Positions 5,804-7,322 of a DNA stretch of 7,322 nucleotides are shown here, one piece after another. The position numbers were made by a program, and so were the translations under genes. Position 1 is the stretch's first letter. Every line of letters starts with the position of its first letter. Where the stretch lies: assembly GCA_028683635.1 (NCBI GenBank), contig JAQUHL010000091.1, forward strand, positions 1 to 7,322. Direction: 5' to 3'. A model generated the notes under the pieces. That model searched no databases. It was not told the DNA's origin and was given only the letters and a program-made list of their open reading frames with translations. The DNA is from Candidatus Cloacimonadota bacterium. GTDB lineage: Bacteria > Cloacimonadota > Cloacimonadia > Cloacimonadales > Cloacimonadaceae.

Positions 5804-5854
5804 GATATCTCCTTGTGAATTATCAAATTGTAAAAAGATGAAAAGGTAAAGGGC

Positions 5855-6850
5855 TTATCCCATGCTTTGCAGGAAAAATCGCCGCACGGTTTCGGGATCG
5901 TTATATTTGCCGAAGAGTGCCATGAGTTTGAGCCGTACCTTAATCCCCTTCATGTCCCCGGCGAGGAGGCAGCCCAGATCCTTCAAGAATTTCCCACCAC
6001 CATCATACCCATATTCGGGAAGGACACGTCCGGTTTGCGCCCTGGATGTAATGACGATGAGGATTCCTCTGGCAATGGCAGTTTTGATGGCGGGGAGCAT
6101 TTCCAGAGGAAGATTGCCTCTGCCAAAGGCTTCTATGACGATGGCTTTGGCACCATTGGCAACGGAGCAATCAATATACTTGCCATCCTGGCCTGTATAA
6201 GCTTTGATGAGATCGACGGAATAATCCAGATGCTCAGTCCAAACGCTTTCACGATGCAGCGAATTGTGATGATAAACAACCCTGTCGGGGTCAACGGAGC
6301 CGATGGGACCATAGCCCGGAGACGTGAACGCATCCACTTTACCGGTATCGGATTTCACCACATCCCTGGCGGTGTGGATTTCATCGTTCATAACCACCAG
6401 AACACTTTTATCCAGAGAGTCCACATGGCTGGCTACCCGGACTGCGCCAATGATATTGCGGGGGCCATCCAATCCCAGATCACTGCCACTGCGCATGGCA
6501 GCAGTGAAAACCACAGGCTTGCGGGTGGTGAGCAATAGATCGCAAAGAAAGGCGGTCTCTTCCAAAGTATCCGTCCCGTGAGTGATCACCACTCCGTCAT
6601 AATCAATAATTTTGATATCAATGAGTTTGGCGAGTTCAAAGATCTTTTCGGGAGTCATATAAGGGCTTGGAATATTGGAAAATTCGAAGATATCCACGCT
6701 TGCCACGGAGTTTAACTGGGGAAAGGAACGCAGGAATCCGGCAAATTCAGAGGTTGGCACCACTCCCTGGGTTGGTGAGTCCTTCATGGCAATTGTGCCA
6801 CCCGTCATGATAATCAATATGTTTTTGGGGATTTCTTTGCTGCTTTGCAT
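5855..6850 (-). CDS. ansA: L-asparaginase
   Basis: Hydrolyses L-asparagine to aspartate and ammonia. The 331-residue product has the usual family length. The first active-site signature is MTGGTIA (15-21, nucleophilic Thr16), the second is ITHGTDTLEETA (89-100, Thr93-Asp94), and the catalytic lysine is Lys166 in TARDVVKSDTGKVDAFTS. AAMRSGSDLGLDGPRN (117-132) replaces the usual AMRPxxSxSADGPxN with the same spacing. There is no signal peptide, so the enzyme should be cytoplasmic, as in type I asparaginases; a role in amino-acid fermentation is plausible (inference). Archaeal-type GatD is less likely, as no GatD-specific N-terminal domain is seen. The ATG lies 3 bases after the queC stop (TAA-GCC-ATG), with a purine-rich AAAGGCGG inside the queC end as the probable ribosome binding site. 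The symbol is assigned by family only. Confidence 0.93.
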   Translation of the reverse strand: MQSSKEIPKNILIIMTGGTIAMKDSPTQGVVPTSEFAGFLRSFPQLNSVASVDIFEFSNIPSPYMTPEKIFELAKLIDIKIIDYDGVVITHGTDTLEETAFLCDLLLTTRKPVVFTAAMRSGSDLGLDGPRNIIGAVRVASHVDSLDKSVLVVMNDEIHTARDVVKSDTGKVDAFTSPGYGPIGSVDPDRVVYHHNSLHRESVWTEHLDYSVDLIKAYTGQDGKYIDCSVANGAKAIVIEAFGRGNLPLEMLPAIKTAIARGILIVITSRAQTGRVLPEYGYDGGGKFLKDLGCLLAGDMKGIKVRLKLMALFGKYNDPETVRRFFLQSMG

Positions 6851-6853
6851 GGC

Positions 6854-7322
6854 TTACCGCCTTTGATAAGATATGGGATCTGGGATGCCGGCACCGGCGA
6901 ATGCTTTTAAGCGAAGCACGCAGCTATCACAGCTACCACAGGCCAGGTCATTGTCCCGATAGCAGCTCCAGGAAAGCTCAAAAGGTGCATTCAGGCTATA
7001 GCCGAGTTTCACGATTTCGGCCTTGGAGAGATCGATCAGCGGGGTTTCGATCTGGATTTTACTCCCGGAGAGTGAGCCTGTATCGATGGCCTTCTGCATT
7101 GCAACAAAGAAGGACTTGCGACAATCCGGATAGCCTGAGCTATCAATTTCTACTGCGCCGATATAGATCTTGCCGGCAGATATCACTTCCGCCCAGGAAA
7201 CTGCCATGCACAGAAGATTGGCATTTCGGTACGGAACGTAAGTATTGGGAATTTCGGGTGAAGCGTCATAATCCCGGATAGAGATAGAAGAATCGGTCAG
7301 AGCAGAGCCTTTGAGCTCTGCC
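6854..7322 (-). CDS. queC: 7-cyano-7-deazaguanine synthase QueC, 5' end missing
   Basis: ATP-dependent conversion of 7-carboxy-7-deazaguanine plus ammonia to preQ0 in queuosine biosynthesis; a cytoplasmic enzyme of the N-type ATP pyrophosphatase fold. The frame runs off the right edge, leaving 155 codons of about 220-230, so the N-terminal ATP-binding loop is not visible. The ATG at 7207 is internal, because the frame upstream continues conserved QueC sequence (IPNTYVPYRNANLLCMAVSW). Other family hallmarks are SSGYPDCR, ETPLIDLSKAEIVKLG and the C-terminal zinc site WSCYRDNDLACGSCDSC with its four cysteines. It is the first visible gene of a likely queC, asparaginase, cyclophilin transcript. 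The identification is very secure. Confidence 0.96.
   Translation of the reverse strand, partial: AELKGSALTDSSISIRDYDASPEIPNTYVPYRNANLLCMAVSWAEVISAGKIYIGAVEIDSSGYPDCRKSFFVAMQKAIDTGSLSGSKIQIETPLIDLSKAEIVKLGYSLNAPFELSWSCYRDNDLACGSCDSCVLRLKAFAGAGIPDPISYQRR

Noticed and set aside
5867..6538. 223-codon plus-strand ORF opposite the asparaginase gene
   Set aside because: Antisense shadow of a gene with intact catalytic motifs; no ribosome binding site or recognisable domain.

Overview
The window (7,322 bases, moderate G+C) looks like ordinary bacterial chromosome carrying housekeeping genes, plus two unusual kinds of intergenic repeat. The PrmC and MurA proteins, strong Shine-Dalgarno sites and a lipoprotein-type cyclophilin point to a bacterium with a peptidoglycan wall and probably a Gram-negative-like envelope. 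The flavour fits an anaerobic FCB-group lineage such as Cloacimonadota, but that is a low-confidence impression from gene content, with no marker gene to prove it.

Layout. Plus strand, left half: the 3' part of prmC (glutamine methyltransferase of release factors, cut by the left edge), then a 254-base gap, then murA (first committed step of peptidoglycan synthesis), translationally coupled by a one-base overlap to an NAD-dependent sugar-nucleotide epimerase of the UDP-glucuronate/UDP-glucose 4-epimerase type. Minus strand, right half, read right to left: the 3' part of queC (preQ0 synthase, cut by the right edge), an L-asparaginase starting 3 bases after the queC stop, a lipoprotein cyclophilin 51 bases further on, and, after a 387-base gap, a gene for a stand-alone protein resembling the ARPP-1 family (function unknown). 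The two halves converge on a 432-base gene-free stretch at 3176-3607.

The non-coding sequence is the most interesting part. (1) A roughly 83-base element occurs three times (780-863, 3453-3535, 4853-4935), always intergenic and always in the same orientation. It has 15-17 base terminal inverted repeats, an internal hairpin whose stem is kept although its bases change, and a conserved series of G runs. It looks like a MITE-like or REP-like dispersed repeat. (2) At 3315-3404 there is a 90-base, indel-free inverted repeat centred on GGAATTCC. Each arm is built from four 11-base units of the type AGCGTGANCWT, so the unit length is close to one DNA helical turn.

Functionally the left half serves translation termination and envelope precursor synthesis; the right half mixes tRNA modification, amino-acid catabolism and envelope protein folding with no obvious common pathway. 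No tRNA, rRNA, CRISPR array, transposase gene or convincing intrinsic terminator was seen.
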